The notes under the pieces are model-generated. The model ran no database searches. It had not been told where the DNA came from and saw only the letters and a program-made list of their open reading frames with translations. The position numbers were made by a program, and so were the translations under genes. From Casimicrobiaceae bacterium (lineage in GTDB: Bacteria; Pseudomonadota; Gammaproteobacteria; Burkholderiales; Casimicrobiaceae), in NCBI GenBank assembly GCA_955652025.1, contig CATPAO010000393.1:1-5410 (forward strand): a stretch of DNA of 5,410 nt, read 5' to 3'. Shown here one piece after another: positions 5,284-5,410 of this stretch (the first letter of the stretch is position 1; every line of letters begins with the position of its first letter).

Positions 5284-5410
5284 CCCTGTCGGTGGCGGAC
5301 CGACAGGGAATGACGGCGTGCTGCACGCCCGGTTGACGCGCGGCCATGCGATCATGGTGGCCGAGGCCGCGTCAGGGGACGAGACACCGAAGCAGGCCGC
5401 GGAGCGCGCG
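5282..5410 (+). CDS. Possible start of a divergent gene, cut by the right edge (weak)
   Basis: A plus-strand frame is open from 5282 (after a TAG at 5279-5281) to the window end. Possible starts are GTG 5318, with AGGGA about 8 nt upstream, or ATG 5354, which has no clear ribosome site. From 5354 it reads MVAEAASGDETPKQAAERA, a natural soluble-protein composition with very high G/C at third positions. The opposite strand is also open over 5409-5219, but its Ser/Cys/Pro/Thr-rich translation looks antisense. No family is recognised, and at 31 codons or fewer the call is weak. If real, it would be divergent from the ku operon and the hairpin would lie between them. Confidence 0.25.
5284..5308. 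repeat. Perfect 10-bp inverted repeat (hairpin or operator-like dyad)
   Basis: CCCTGTCGGT (5284-5293) and ACCGACAGGG (5299-5308) are exact inverse complements around a 5-base loop, GGCGG. There is no T-run on either side in either orientation, so it does not look like a standard intrinsic terminator. The core CTGTCGG occurs once more, directly repeated, at 5240-5246. It lies about 100 bp upstream of the Cys-rich ORF, so it could be a regulator-binding site or an RNA structure in the leader; the sequence does not decide. Confidence 0.5.

Overview
The window is GC-rich with strong G/C bias at third codon positions. Nearly every recognisable gene is on the minus strand, so the biological order runs from the right edge to the left edge. 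Gene content (bacterial Ku plus a LigD-type polymerase, a STAS-MlaE/MlaF/MlaD lipid transporter, ChaB, DoxX) suggests the chromosome of a free-living or plant/soil-associated proteobacterium. Burkholderiales or a rhizobial-type alphaproteobacterium are my best guesses, but the sequence alone does not settle this.

Right part (about 2969-5410): a DNA double-strand-break repair locus. From right to left it holds a short unassigned stretch with a perfect 10-bp hairpin and a weak plus-strand open frame at the edge (5282-5410), a cysteine-rich small ORF (from 5185), ku (4980-4060) and a stand-alone LigD-type primase-polymerase (3994-2969). Ku would bind and bridge broken ends, and the polymerase would fill or extend them. 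The ligase and phosphoesterase parts of LigD are not in the window, so the sealing enzyme must be encoded elsewhere.

Middle part (about 412-2933): an Mla/MCE-type ABC transporter for lipids, starting only 35 bp after the polymerase stop. It has a STAS domain (2933-2658), an MlaE permease (to 1810), an MlaF ATPase (1813-1019) and an MlaD/MCE substrate-binding protein (1032-412). The last three genes overlap by a few bases and must be co-transcribed. The STAS and permease parts look like one normally fused protein of about 374 residues, split here by a one-base frameshift around 2660.

Left part (1-370): a small ChaB-family protein and the first 44 codons of a DoxX-family membrane protein that runs off the left edge.

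I do not see a clearly new system. The points most worth checking are the STAS-permease frameshift, the ku plus polymerase-only arrangement next to a lipid transporter, and the Cys-rich ORF that enters ku without a stop. I saw no tRNA, rRNA, CRISPR array, insertion sequence or attachment site.
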